From NCBI GenBank assembly GCA_964570285.1, contig CAZMXP010000024.1:1-64000 (forward strand): a stretch of DNA of 64,000 nt, written 5' to 3'. Shown in pieces: positions 33,404 to 43,839 of this stretch. The DNA is from CAZMXP01 sp964570285. Lineage in GTDB: Bacteria; Planctomycetota; PLA2. The position numbers and the translations under genes are program-made. The notes beneath the pieces were generated by a model. It was not told the DNA's origin and did no database searches. It saw only the letters and a list, made by a program, of their open reading frames with translations. The stretch's first letter is position 1. Each line of letters begins with the position of its first letter.

Positions 33404-36403
33404 TTGTTCATCCTGACCGTCGCGCGCGGCCCCGACGAAGGGCGCCAGTTCCCCCTCTCCCCAGGAACGACCTATACGGTGGGCAGCGGCGAGGAGGACA
33501 CGGTCCGCCTCACCGACCCGAAGGTGCTCGGCCGGCACTGCGCGCTCGAGGTGAAGCCCGCCTACGTGCTGCTGAAGAACCTCACGGCGACCGCGGGGAC
33601 CTTCGTCGGCGAGAAGAAGATCGCGCAGTCGGAGTTGCGAGGCCCGGCCTCGTTCCGCATCGGGGACACGACGCTTGCGATCAAGCCCGGCGTCGCGGAG
33701 AAGCCCCCCCCGCCGACCGACCCGCTGGTCGGCCGCATCATCGGCGGCTACAAGCTGATCGAGGTCGTCGGCAAGGGGGGGATGGGGACCGTCTTCAAGG
33801 CGACGCAACTCTCGCTGCACCGGGACGTGGCGCTGAAGGTGCTCGCGCCCGCCCTCGCGAAGGACAAGAACTTCGTGGACCTCTTCATCAATGAGGCGCG
33901 GGCGGCGGCGCAACTGATCCACCCCAACATCGTGCAGGTCTACGACGCGGGGACCGAGGGGGACATCTCCTTCTTCTCGATGGAGTACCTCGCGCAGGGG
34001 TCGGTCGAGGAGGTGCTGGCGCGAGACAAGAAGATGGCGTGGCAGGAGGCCATCCTGATGGTGCTCGAGGCCGCCCACGGCCTCGAGTACGCCGAGGGGA
34101 AGCGGATCGTCCACCGCGACATCAAGCCCGACAACCTGATGCTGAACGCGGACGGGCGGGTCAAGATCGCCGACCTCGGCCTCGCGAAGCGCGGGGAGGA
34201 GAGCAAGGACGAGGGGGTCATCGGCACCCCCCACTTCATCCCTCCCGAGCAGGCCCTCGGCAAGGAGGTCGACACCCGCGCCGACATCTACAGCCTTGGC
34301 GCGACCTTCTTCCGGATGGTGACGGGGCGGACGCTGTTCAGCGGCAAGAGCGCGAAGGAGATCGTGCTCAAGCACATCAAGGAGCCGCCGCCCGCCGCCT
34401 CGTCGGTCGAGAAGGAGATCCCCGACGAGCTCGACCTGATCTTCGCGCGCATGCTCGCGAAGGAGCCCGACCAGCGCTACCAGACCGCCCGCGAGCTGAT
34501 CACCGCGCTGGAGACGGTCTGCGCCCACCACGGCATCAAGGGCTCGATCATCCGGCGCGGCGTCGGCAAGCGCGTGCTCGTGCCGCTCGTGCTGCTGCTG
34601 CTCGCCGGCGGCGGCGTCATCTACAAGCTCGCGACCCGGGAGAAGGAGGTCGTCGAGAGCCCCGAAGCCCGCGAGGCGCGCCTGAAGGCGGAACGCGACG
34701 CCGCGGACTTCGAGAAGCGCAATGCCGCGCTCGTGCTCGAACGGCGCCGTACCGCCGTCCGCACGGAGTGGGAGACGCTCGACAACGCCTTCTACCGGAT
34801 CGCGGCCCAGAACAGCATCGACTCCGTCTACGACGACGAGGAGAAGACCGCGGCCACGCTCGAGAAGGCGTGGCTCGACTACTTCGCGCAGCTGCGGGAA
34901 TACGCCGGGAAGCCGGAGACGGCGGAGTTCGAGGAGGAGCTGGGGTTCGCCGCGAAGGCGCTCGAGAAGGCCGCGACGCTGGCGAAGCGCCTCGAGAACA
35001 ACAAGCTCGCCGCCAGCGACAAGAAGGACTGGATCGCGAGGCAGAAGGAGGCGGCGAAGGACATCGACGGCAAGTCGCGCCTGAGGCTCGCGGAGCTGCT
35101 GCGCGAGCGTGCCTACGAGCGCGCGGCGAACTACTGCGAGAGGCTCACGAAGGAGCCCCGCCCGAAGGAGGATCCCTTCCTCCCGGTCGAGAGCGCCGAG
35201 TGGCAGAGCCCCGTGGCGGCCGAGGTGAAGGTCCCCGCCTCGACGGTGAAGCAGATCGCCGACATCATCGCGAAGTCGCGGCAGTACTTCGCCGACGAGG
35301 GGAAGCTGATCGTGCGGAAGGCGCAGGGGGACTGGGACGCGGTGAAGGCGTCGCTCCCCCCGGCCCCCGAGACCTCCGCCGACGCGGAGATCGAGAAGGC
35401 CGCCGCCGCGCTGCAGGAGGTCGAGGAGAAGTTCGTCGACGCGGGCGGCCGCCCGGTGAAGGAGATCCAGGAGTTCGCCGCGGAAGCGCGGCGCAAGCGG
35501 CTCGAGTTCACGAAGCTGCTCGAGACCCGTTATGCCAACCGGCTCGGGGCCGACCGCGAGCTGATCCGCCGCAAGCTGCGCGACCTGCGTTCGCTCGACC
35601 CGTCGCGCACGCCGAACCTCATCATGAACCTCGAGGTCGGCAAGGCGCTCGCCGAGTGGCAGCGGCTGCTCGAGGACGGCGAGGTCAAGTCGCCGCGCTA
35701 CCGCGCCTTCCTCGAGGAGCGCATCCGGATGCTCCGCTGGATCGACTACCTCTTCGCGACCTTCCAGCGCGACGTGCGCATCAGCGACGCGACCAAGGAG
35801 GCCGCGCCGCTCCGCTCGCTGGAGAGCGAGGGCGTCTTCGAGGAGGGCAGCGACCCCTTCCCCTTCCGGTTCGACAAGCCGCCGGAGAACCCCTACGAGT
35901 TCAAGCTCAACCGCAAGTTCCGCGGCAACGACCTCTGGCGCTACGGCTCGATGCCGCTCGACTGGGTTCACACGCACTGCTTCCACGTGCCCGGCAAGAA
36001 CGGGGCCGCGGGCGAGATCCGCTGGGTCGAGGTGCCGCCGGTGCTCCGCTTCGCCCTCGGCGCCTTCTGCTACGAGACGATGCAGTACCGCGCCGCGCAG
36101 CAGCACTTCGAACTGCTCAAGGACGACGAGACCTACGGCACGGCCGCCGCCTATCTGCTCGAGCGCTCCGGCCGGGAGGCCGCGGCACGCGCCGAGTACG
36201 AGTCCCTGCTGCAGAAGGGTCGCGAGGCGAAGACCACCAAGGACGTGCAGACGGTGCTCGCGGCGCTCAAGACCTTCAACGCGCGCCACGCGGGAACCCT
36301 CTTCCTGATCGAGGTGATGCGCCAGAAGGACCTCGTCGACAGCGACTTCTTCGGCGCCGAAGAGGTTCCGGCGATGCCGAAGACTCCGCCTCGGCCCGCG
36401 TAG
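33404..36403 (+). CDS. FHA-domain transmembrane Ser/Thr protein kinase
   Basis: 999 aa from a TTG at 33404. An FHA domain occupies residues 1-95 (TVGSGEEDTVRLTDPKVLGRHCALEV). A complete Hanks-type kinase follows (about 115-375): Gly loop VVGKGGMGTVF, Lys145, HRDIKPDN with Asp239, DLG at 257-259 in place of DFG, and a P+1 region IGTPHFIPPEQ. One membrane helix (391-408) precedes about 590 residues that are very charged, Lys/Glu-rich and helical, probably extracytoplasmic coiled coil. The FHA domain is likely to read the kinase's own phosphothreonines. DUF167 overlaps by 1 nt (TAGTG). TAAGAT at 33374-33379 may be the -10 box. Confidence 0.95.
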   Translation: MFILTVARGPDEGRQFPLSPGTTYTVGSGEEDTVRLTDPKVLGRHCALEVKPAYVLLKNLTATAGTFVGEKKIAQSELRGPASFRIGDTTLAIKPGVAEKPPPPTDPLVGRIIGGYKLIEVVGKGGMGTVFKATQLSLHRDVALKVLAPALAKDKNFVDLFINEARAAAQLIHPNIVQVYDAGTEGDISFFSMEYLAQGSVEEVLARDKKMAWQEAILMVLEAAHGLEYAEGKRIVHRDIKPDNLMLNADGRVKIADLGLAKRGEESKDEGVIGTPHFIPPEQALGKEVDTRADIYSLGATFFRMVTGRTLFSGKSAKEIVLKHIKEPPPAASSVEKEIPDELDLIFARMLAKEPDQRYQTARELITALETVCAHHGIKGSIIRRGVGKRVLVPLVLLLLAGGGVIYKLATREKEVVESPEAREARLKAERDAADFEKRNAALVLERRRTAVRTEWETLDNAFYRIAAQNSIDSVYDDEEKTAATLEKAWLDYFAQLREYAGKPETAEFEEELGFAAKALEKAATLAKRLENNKLAASDKKDWIARQKEAAKDIDGKSRLRLAELLRERAYERAANYCERLTKEPRPKEDPFLPVESAEWQSPVAAEVKVPASTVKQIADIIAKSRQYFADEGKLIVRKAQGDWDAVKASLPPAPETSADAEIEKAAAALQEVEEKFVDAGGRPVKEIQEFAAEARRKRLEFTKLLETRYANRLGADRELIRRKLRDLRSLDPSRTPNLIMNLEVGKALAEWQRLLEDGEVKSPRYRAFLEERIRMLRWIDYLFATFQRDVRISDATKEAAPLRSLESEGVFEEGSDPFPFRFDKPPENPYEFKLNRKFRGNDLWRYGSMPLDWVHTHCFHVPGKNGAAGEIRWVEVPPVLRFALGAFCYETMQYRAAQQHFELLKDDETYGTAAAYLLERSGREAAARAEYESLLQKGREAKTTKDVQTVLAALKTFNARHAGTLFLIEVMRQKDLVDSDFFGAEEVPAMPKTPPRPA

Positions 36404-36702
36404 TGGCGGGCTGCGAGATCCGTCCCGCGCGCGGGGGCGCGCAGTTCCGGGTGCGGGTCACGCCTCGGGCGCGCGCCGACCGGGTCGGCGGCCTGCATGG
36501 CGGGGCGCTGAAGGTGGCCGTGCGCGCCGTGGCGGAGCGGGGCAGGGCCAACGAGGCGGTCGAGCGCCTGCTGGCGGATCTCCTGGGGGCGCGGGGGCCC
36601 GACCTCTCCATCGCGAAGGGCTCCCTGGCGCGCGACAAGTGGATCCTCGTGCGCGGGTGGACCTGCGAACGCCTCGCGGCGGCGCTCGCCCCGCTTTCGT
36701 GA
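36403..36702 (+). CDS. DUF167/YggU-family protein
   Basis: 99 aa, GTG start overlapping the kinase stop (TAGTG). Family motifs: FRVRVTPRARADRVGGLHGGALKVAV and RGRANEAVERLLADLLG. YggU-type proteins are small basic alpha/beta proteins, often next to yggS and yggT, of unknown function. Here yggS is two genes upstream, the kinase having been placed between them. The sequence looks intact. Confidence 0.9.
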   Translation: MAGCEIRPARGGAQFRVRVTPRARADRVGGLHGGALKVAVRAVAERGRANEAVERLLADLLGARGPDLSIAKGSLARDKWILVRGWTCERLAAALAPLS

Positions 36703-36730
36703 GCGGCCGCGAACCGTTATCGTGGGGGCC

Positions 36731-37552
36731 ATGCCGGGCCATCACGACGCGGTCCTCGAGAGCGCCGCGTTCCTGCGCGCGCGGGAAGCGGCCGCCGACG
36801 CCCTCGTGATCCTCGGCACGGGACTCGGCGGCATGGGGGAGAGGCTCGCGTCGCCCCGGAAGATCGCCTATGCCGAGATCCCCCACTTCCCCCGGTCGAC
36901 CAGCCCCGGCCACTCCGGCCATCTCGTCTTCGGACGCTGCGGCAAGGCCCGCGTGATGGTCATGGAGGGGCGGTTCCACTACTACGAGGGGTACGCGATG
37001 GCGGCGATCGCGCACCCGGTGCGCGTCGCGAAGGCGCTGGGCGCGAAGACGCTCTGGATCACGAGCGCGGTCGGCGGCATGAACCCCCGCCTCCGCCTCG
37101 GCGAGATCGTCGCCATCGAGGATCACATCCACATGATGGGCGAGAGCCCGCTTCGCGGTCCCGACGACGAGCGGCTCGGGCCGCGTTTCCCCGACATGAG
37201 CGCGCCCTACGATCCGGCCCTGATGGACCGCGCGGAGGCGCTGGCGCTGGAGATGGGGTTCCGGCTGCCGCGGGCCGTGCTCGTTTCGGTGCCTGGGCCG
37301 CAACTGGAGACGCGCGCGGAGTACCGGCTGCTGCGTGCCGCGGGCGCGGATGTCGTGGGCATGAGCACGACGCCGGAGGTCATCGCCGCCGTGCAGGCGG
37401 GCGTCCGCGTCTGCGCCCTCTCCGTCGTCACCGACCTCTGCCTGCCCGACGCGCTCGAACCCGCCGACATCGGTCGGATCATCGCGACGGCGAACGCGGC
37501 CGCGCCCCGGCTCGAGAAGCTGCTCCTCGGATTGCTGACGCATGAGGCCTAG
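36731..37552 (+). CDS. Purine nucleoside phosphorylase (trimeric, class II type)
   Basis: 273 aa from the ATG at 36731; a GTG 9 nt upstream is an alternative. The enzyme splits purine nucleosides with phosphate in purine salvage. Motifs: LVILGTGLGGMG, STSPGHSGHLVFGRCG, MEGRFHYYEGY, TSAVGGMNPRL, VSVPGPQLETRAEYRLLR and GADVVGMSTTPEVIAA, including the MSTxPE substrate loop. TATCGT ends 7 nt before the ATG and no Shine-Dalgarno is clear. purN overlaps the 3' end by 11 nt. Confidence 0.94.
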   Translation: MPGHHDAVLESAAFLRAREAAADALVILGTGLGGMGERLASPRKIAYAEIPHFPRSTSPGHSGHLVFGRCGKARVMVMEGRFHYYEGYAMAAIAHPVRVAKALGAKTLWITSAVGGMNPRLRLGEIVAIEDHIHMMGESPLRGPDDERLGPRFPDMSAPYDPALMDRAEALALEMGFRLPRAVLVSVPGPQLETRAEYRLLRAAGADVVGMSTTPEVIAAVQAGVRVCALSVVTDLCLPDALEPADIGRIIATANAAAPRLEKLLLGLLTHEA

Positions 37553-38159
37553 CCCGCGCATCGTCGCCACGGCCTCGGGAGGCGGCCGCACCGTCGCCAA
37601 CCTGCTCGACCGCATCGAGGCGGGCTCCCTCGACGCCGCGATCGTGCTCGCGGTCACCGATCGCCCCTGCGCCGCGGAGGAGCGGCTGCGGGCGCGCGGC
37701 CTCGCCGTCGAGCGGATCGCCGGGGCCTCCGGCATGAAGCCGCAGGAGTACGCCGCCCTCTTCTGGGGGCGCGTCGAGCCGCTCGCCCCCGACCTCGTCT
37801 GCCACTGCGGCTTCCTGAGGCTCCTCTGGATCCCGCCCGCCTGGGAGAACCGGGTGCTGAACATCCACCCCGGCCTCCTCCCCCGCTTCGGCGGCCAGGG
37901 CATGTACGGCGACCGCGTGCATCGCGCCGTGCTCGACAGCGGCGTCGCGGAGTCGGGCTGCACGGTCCATATCGCGAACAACGAATACGACAAGGGCCCG
38001 ATCCTCGTGCAGCGGCGCGTGCCGGTGCTTCCCGGGGACAGCGTCGAGAGTCTCGCGGCCCGCGTCTTCGAAGCAGAATGTGAAGCCTACCCCGAGGCGA
38101 TCCGGCTCTGCGCGGGCGGTCGCCTGCGGGTACGCAACGGAAAGGTCTCCATCCAATGA
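37542..38159 (+). CDS. purN: Phosphoribosylglycinamide formyltransferase-like
   Basis: 205 aa. PurN transfers formyl from 10-formyl-THF to GAR in purine synthesis. VLNIHPGLLPRFGGQGMYG gives the catalytic Asn and His, and NNEYDKGPILVQ gives the active-site Asp. The CHCGFLRLL strand replaces the usual LAGFMRIL and the start ASGGGRTVANLLDRI replaces GSGSNLQA. It is therefore a divergent PurN or a related formyltransferase. It overlaps the phosphorylase gene by 11 nt and the next gene by 4 nt (ATGA). Confidence 0.85.
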   Translation: MRPSPRIVATASGGGRTVANLLDRIEAGSLDAAIVLAVTDRPCAAEERLRARGLAVERIAGASGMKPQEYAALFWGRVEPLAPDLVCHCGFLRLLWIPPAWENRVLNIHPGLLPRFGGQGMYGDRVHRAVLDSGVAESGCTVHIANNEYDKGPILVQRRVPVLPGDSVESLAARVFEAECEAYPEAIRLCAGGRLRVRNGKVSIQ

Positions 38160-38374
38160 GCAAGTTCCTCGAAGCGATCAAGGCCCTCGAAGGCAAGAAG
38201 GCGCGATTCTTCCTCGGCGGCGGCGACCGTGGCTGGATCCAGGGCCCGATCCGCAAGGTGGACGGCAACCTCGTCTACATCGAGAAGGACGGCGAGATCC
38301 GCGGCACGCTGCACTGCATCACGGTCAATGCGGACTCGATCCGATACTTCGAGCAGGACCGCCTCAAGGAGTAG
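38156..38374 (+). CDS. Small conserved-looking hypothetical protein
   Basis: 72 aa, soluble. It begins MSKFLEAIKALEGKKARFFL, then GPIRKVDGNLVYIEKDGEIRG and VNADSIRYFEQ. The pattern of short beta strands is reminiscent of small SH3/Sm-like barrels, but no family is recognised. The ATG overlaps the purN stop as ATGA, so it is co-translated with purine genes. The codon pattern and tight overlap support a real gene. Confidence 0.7.
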   Translation: MSKFLEAIKALEGKKARFFLGGGDRGWIQGPIRKVDGNLVYIEKDGEIRGTLHCITVNADSIRYFEQDRLKE

Positions 38375-38622
38375 CCGCGGCTCCGGGGCTCGGGGTCCCC
38401 CCCCGCGCCCCCCCCCATCATCCGGGTAGACGGGAGCGCCCTCCTCCGCCCGTCGGGCGGAAGGATGCCGCGATCGCGCCCGGTCTGCGCGGAGGATTCC
38501 GCGCAAAGCGCGCGAGTGCGCGCAGCCGGCGGGCGCGCGGCTCGCCTGCAGCCATGGCGTACCGTTTGCGTGCGCGCGGGGATACGGACCACGCCCGCGG
38601 GCGGGGGCACGGAGGCGCGCGC
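38375..38622. other. Leader region of the NarK-DoxX gene
   Basis: This 248-nt stretch has a C8-GCG-C9 double homopolymer at 38397-38416. It has no supported gene. The promoter of the transporter should lie here, but no FNR-type site (TTGAT-N4-ATCAA) is visible. GGAGG at 38611-38615 is the ribosome-binding site. Confidence 0.5.
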
Positions 38623-40455
38623 ATGGAGATCCGCAACAAGGCGACGAGGATCAACCTCTTCAGCCTCGAGACGCCGCAGATGAGGACGTTCCACATGACG
38701 TGGTTCGCCTTCTTCCTCTGCTTCTTCGCGTGGTTCGGCATCGCCCCGCTGATGGCGGTGGTGCGCGAGGAACTCCAGCTCACGAAGGAGCAGATCGGCA
38801 ACACGATCATCGCGTCGGTGGCGATCACGATCGTCGCGCGCCTCCTCATCGGCTGGCTCTGCGACCGGTTCGGACCGCGGCTGAGCTACACCTTCCTGCT
38901 GCTGTTCGGCTCGCTCCCGGTGATGGGCATCGGGCTCGCGAACAGCTACGAGACCTTTCTCGCCTTCCGGCTCGGCATCGGCGTGATCGGCGCCGCCTTC
39001 GTCATCACGCAGTACCACACCTCCGTGATGTTCGCCCCCAACTGCGTCGGCACGGCGAACGCGACCACGGCCGGCTGGGGCAACCTCGGCGGCGGCGTGA
39101 CGCAGATCGTCATGCCGCTGGTCTTCGCCGGCTTCGTCGCCCTCGGCTTCACCGAGGTCGCGAGCTGGCGGCTCTCCATGCTGGTCGCGGGCGCGGTCTG
39201 CTTCCTCGCGGGCATCGCCTACTTCTTCGTCACGCGAGACTACCCCGACGGGAACATCCGGGACCTCCGCGCCCGGGGGGAGATGCCCGAGAAGAAGGCG
39301 ACCCGCGGCACCTTCGCGCTGGCGGTCAAGGACCGGCGCGTCTGGGCGCTCTTCCTGATCTACGCCGCCTGCTTCGGCATCGAGCTGACGATCAACAACA
39401 TCGCCGCGCTCTACTTCAAGGACTACTTCCACCTCACGCTGGGCACCGCGGGCCTCGTGGCGGGTCTCTTCGGCCTCATGAACATCTTCGCCCGCACGCT
39501 CGGCGGGTACATCAGCGACCGGTTCGTCGCGAAGGGCGGGCTGCGGGGGCGCGTGCGCTGCCTCTTCCTCGTGGTCCTCGCGGAGGGGATCGCGCTGATC
39601 CTCTTCTCGCGCATGGGCGTGCTCTTCCTCGCGATCCCCGCGCTGATCGTCTTCAGCCTCTTCGTGCAGATGTCGGAGGGCGCCACCTACTCCATCGTGC
39701 CCTTCATCAACAAGAAGGCCCTGGGGGCGGTCGCCGGGATCGTCGGGGCGGGCGGCAACGTGGGCGCCGTCTCCGCGGGCTTCCTCTTCCGCAGCGAATC
39801 GATCTCCTACCCGCAGGCGCTGCTCGTCCTCGGCGTCCTCGTCTGCGTCTTCTCCCTCGCCGCGCTGGTCGTGCGCTTCTCCCCCGCGGAGGAGAAGGCC
39901 GCCCGCGAGGAGTTCGACCTCGCCATCGAGCGGCGCCGCGCGGAGGCCGCCCTTCGCCCTCCGCGGCCCGCCCTCTTCCCGACCTTCCGCCACGTGCGTC
40001 CGATGGACGCGTTGCGCATCTACCTCGGCGTCGCGCTGATGATCAAGGGCATCTACTTCGTCACCGACATGCGCCCCATCCTCGACCCGCTGGAGGAGGC
40101 GGGACTCGCGGCGATGGATCTCTGGCGCAACTTCGTGGCCTGGGGGGTCGTCTCCGCCCATGTCGTGGGCGGCATCGGCCTCGTGCTCGGCTTCTTCACG
40201 CGCATCGCGGCGGGGTGGAACGCGATCGTGATGCTCGGCGCCGTGGGGGCGCACGTGTTCGGCGGGGAGGGCGGCGGCCTGCTGACGACGAACCGGGACT
40301 TCCAGTTCACCTTCTTCGTCTTCTTCACGCTCGCGATCCTCGTCTGGCGCGGGTCGGGCACCTTCAGCCTCGACCGCGCGCTCGGCCTCGACGAGGGGAG
40401 GGCGGTGGACATCGCCCCGGCGGTGCGGGAAGAGGCCGCGGGCGCGAGGCCGTAG
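38623..40455 (+). CDS. narK: NarK-type nitrate/nitrite MFS transporter fused to a DoxX domain
   Basis: 610 aa. Residues 1 to about 440 form a 12-helix MFS transporter of the NarK/NasA kind: RINLFSLETPQMRTFHMTW at the start, RLLIGWLCDRFGPR, NATTAGWGNLGGGVTQIVMP (the nitrate signature) and MSEGATYSIVPFINKKALGAVAGIVGAGGNVGA. About 470-600 is a four-helix DoxX-like domain (MDALRIYLGVALMIKGIYF; HVVGGIGLVLGFFTRIAAGW; GTFSLDRALG). The transporter would import nitrate or exchange it for nitrite for NarGH. The DoxX part, related to a quinol-oxidase subunit, suggests a redox link. The ATG is preceded by GGAGG. The gene is convergent with dnaK. Confidence 0.93.
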   Translation: MEIRNKATRINLFSLETPQMRTFHMTWFAFFLCFFAWFGIAPLMAVVREELQLTKEQIGNTIIASVAITIVARLLIGWLCDRFGPRLSYTFLLLFGSLPVMGIGLANSYETFLAFRLGIGVIGAAFVITQYHTSVMFAPNCVGTANATTAGWGNLGGGVTQIVMPLVFAGFVALGFTEVASWRLSMLVAGAVCFLAGIAYFFVTRDYPDGNIRDLRARGEMPEKKATRGTFALAVKDRRVWALFLIYAACFGIELTINNIAALYFKDYFHLTLGTAGLVAGLFGLMNIFARTLGGYISDRFVAKGGLRGRVRCLFLVVLAEGIALILFSRMGVLFLAIPALIVFSLFVQMSEGATYSIVPFINKKALGAVAGIVGAGGNVGAVSAGFLFRSESISYPQALLVLGVLVCVFSLAALVVRFSPAEEKAAREEFDLAIERRRAEAALRPPRPALFPTFRHVRPMDALRIYLGVALMIKGIYFVTDMRPILDPLEEAGLAAMDLWRNFVAWGVVSAHVVGGIGLVLGFFTRIAAGWNAIVMLGAVGAHVFGGEGGGLLTTNRDFQFTFFVFFTLAILVWRGSGTFSLDRALGLDEGRAVDIAPAVREEAAGARP

Positions 40456-40554
40456 GCCGGAGCGCACGCGAGCCCTCGTGCCTTCGCGGTGATCGTGCCA
40501 TGCCCCGAAGGCCGCGGCACCCGCGCGCGAGTCGAGGGGGGAGGCGCCCTGGCC

Positions 40555-42465
<1,911 letters not shown>

Positions 42466-42538
42466 GACGGGGTCAACGCATACCGGGTGCCACAGGTCGA
42501 TGTCGCTCTAACCACTTGTTATGCAACATCTTAGGGGA

Positions 42539-42560
42539 ATAGTCGCGCGAACTCGACTAT
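42539..42560. promoter_or_regulatory. Inverted repeat between hemA and dnaK
   Basis: ATAGTCG and CGACTAT are perfect 7-bp arms around CGCGAACT. It lies 74-95 nt upstream of the dnaK ATG and 35 nt after the hemA stop. It could be an operator for dnaK. Just beyond it lies G8-C-G8 (42573-42589). Confidence 0.4.
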
Positions 42561-42594
42561 GCCGGATTGGCAGGGGGGGGCGGGGGGGGTCAGG

Positions 42595-43839
42595 TCAGGA
42601 AAGATCCTCGTCGTCGGCGGAGAGGAAGAGCCGGCGGGCGAGCCTGCTCTCCTCGGGCTCGCGCGCGCGCAGCGCCCTGACCGGCAGGTGGAGGAGCTTT
42701 CTCACGATCCGGTGGACCATCCGCTCCACCTCCTCCCGCGGCACCTCGGCGAGCCCCGGGCGGCGGAGCGTCTCCTCCAGTTCGCGCTGCGCCGCCTCCA
42801 TGTAGCGCCGCTCGAGCTCGGCGATCGCGGGTCCGGCCTCCTGCGCGCGCCGGTCCGCCTCGAGACGCAGCGTCGCCGCGTCGACGAGGGTGCAGCACTG
42901 CAGGAAGTCCTGCCTCCGGTGCCGGAGCGCGTCCTGCGTGACCGCGGCGAGCGCATCCATGTCGTAGCGGTAGACGTTGTCGAGTTCGCCCACGGCGGGG
43001 TCGATCCCCCGGGGGACGGAGACGTCGAGAAGCACCATCGGCCTGCCCTTGCGGCGGCGGAGCGCGGCGCGCACGGTCTCGACCCCGAGGAGCCCCCCCT
43101 CGCCCCCGGCGGCGCAGAGGGCGACATCCGCCGCCGGAAGGTGCTCCGCCAGTGCGGCCAGGTCGAGCGCCTCCCCGCCGAAGCGCCCGGCGAGGTCGAC
43201 CGCGTGCTCCCGCGTGCGGTTCGCGACCAGCGGGCGCCGCACCCCCCGCGCCGCGAGGTGGGTCAGGATGAGTTCGGCCGTCTCGCCGGCGCCGAGCACG
43301 AGCACGCAGGCGCCGGCGAGGTCGCCGAAGACCCGTTCCGCGAGGTCGGCCGCCGCGCCGGCGACGCTCACGTTGCCGCGGGCGACCCCGGTGCGTTCGG
43401 CGATCTCCTTGCCGACGCGCAGCGCCGAGCGGAAGATCGGATGGAGCGCGGGCCCGATCGTGCCCGCCTGCTGGGCCGCCTCATAGGCCCCTTTCACCTG
43501 CGCGCGGATCTGGGTCTCGCCGATGACGAGGCTGTCGAGGCTCGCGGCGACGAAGAAGAGGTGCTTGCAGGCGTTGCGCCCCTCGCGCACGTAGAGGTGC
43601 GGCCGCAGCGCCGCCGGCTCCATCCCGCCCCGCGCCGCCAGCCAGGCGAGGGCCTCCTCCTGCCCCCGCGCCCCCCAGAGATAGACCTCGAACCGGTTGC
43701 AGGTGGAGAGCAGCACCGCCTCCTCCGCGATCTCGCACAGGCTGCTCGCGGGCCTCCGCCCGTCCTCGCGCGAAAACCCCTCGCGCACGGCGACCGGTGC
43801 CGTCTTGTGGCTGAGGCCGAGCAGCAGGAGGCTCTTCAT
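42595..43839 (-). CDS. hemA: Glutamyl-tRNA reductase
   Basis: 414 aa. It reduces glutamyl-tRNA to glutamate-1-semialdehyde, the first step of C5 heme synthesis. The catalytic Cys47 lies in LLSTCNRFEVY. GETQIRAQVKGAYEAA and the NADPH motif VLVLGAGETAELI are typical. A C-terminal dimerisation helix follows. The ATG at 43839 overlaps the upstream CcsA/HemX gene by ATGA, resembling the hemAX pairing in other bacteria, here in the order X then A. Confidence 0.97.
   Translation of the reverse strand: MKSLLLLGLSHKTAPVAVREGFSREDGRRPASSLCEIAEEAVLLSTCNRFEVYLWGARGQEEALAWLAARGGMEPAALRPHLYVREGRNACKHLFFVAASLDSLVIGETQIRAQVKGAYEAAQQAGTIGPALHPIFRSALRVGKEIAERTGVARGNVSVAGAAADLAERVFGDLAGACVLVLGAGETAELILTHLAARGVRRPLVANRTREHAVDLAGRFGGEALDLAALAEHLPAADVALCAAGGEGGLLGVETVRAALRRRKGRPMVLLDVSVPRGIDPAVGELDNVYRYDMDALAAVTQDALRHRRQDFLQCCTLVDAATLRLEADRRAQEAGPAIAELERRYMEAAQRELEETLRRPGLAEVPREEVERMVHRIVRKLLHLPVRALRAREPEESRLARRLFLSADDEDLS

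Noticed and set aside
42466..42594. CIRCE or sigma-32 promoter for dnaK
   Set aside because: No TTAGCACTC-N9-GAGTGCTAA and no CTTGAAA/CCCCAT pair is visible.
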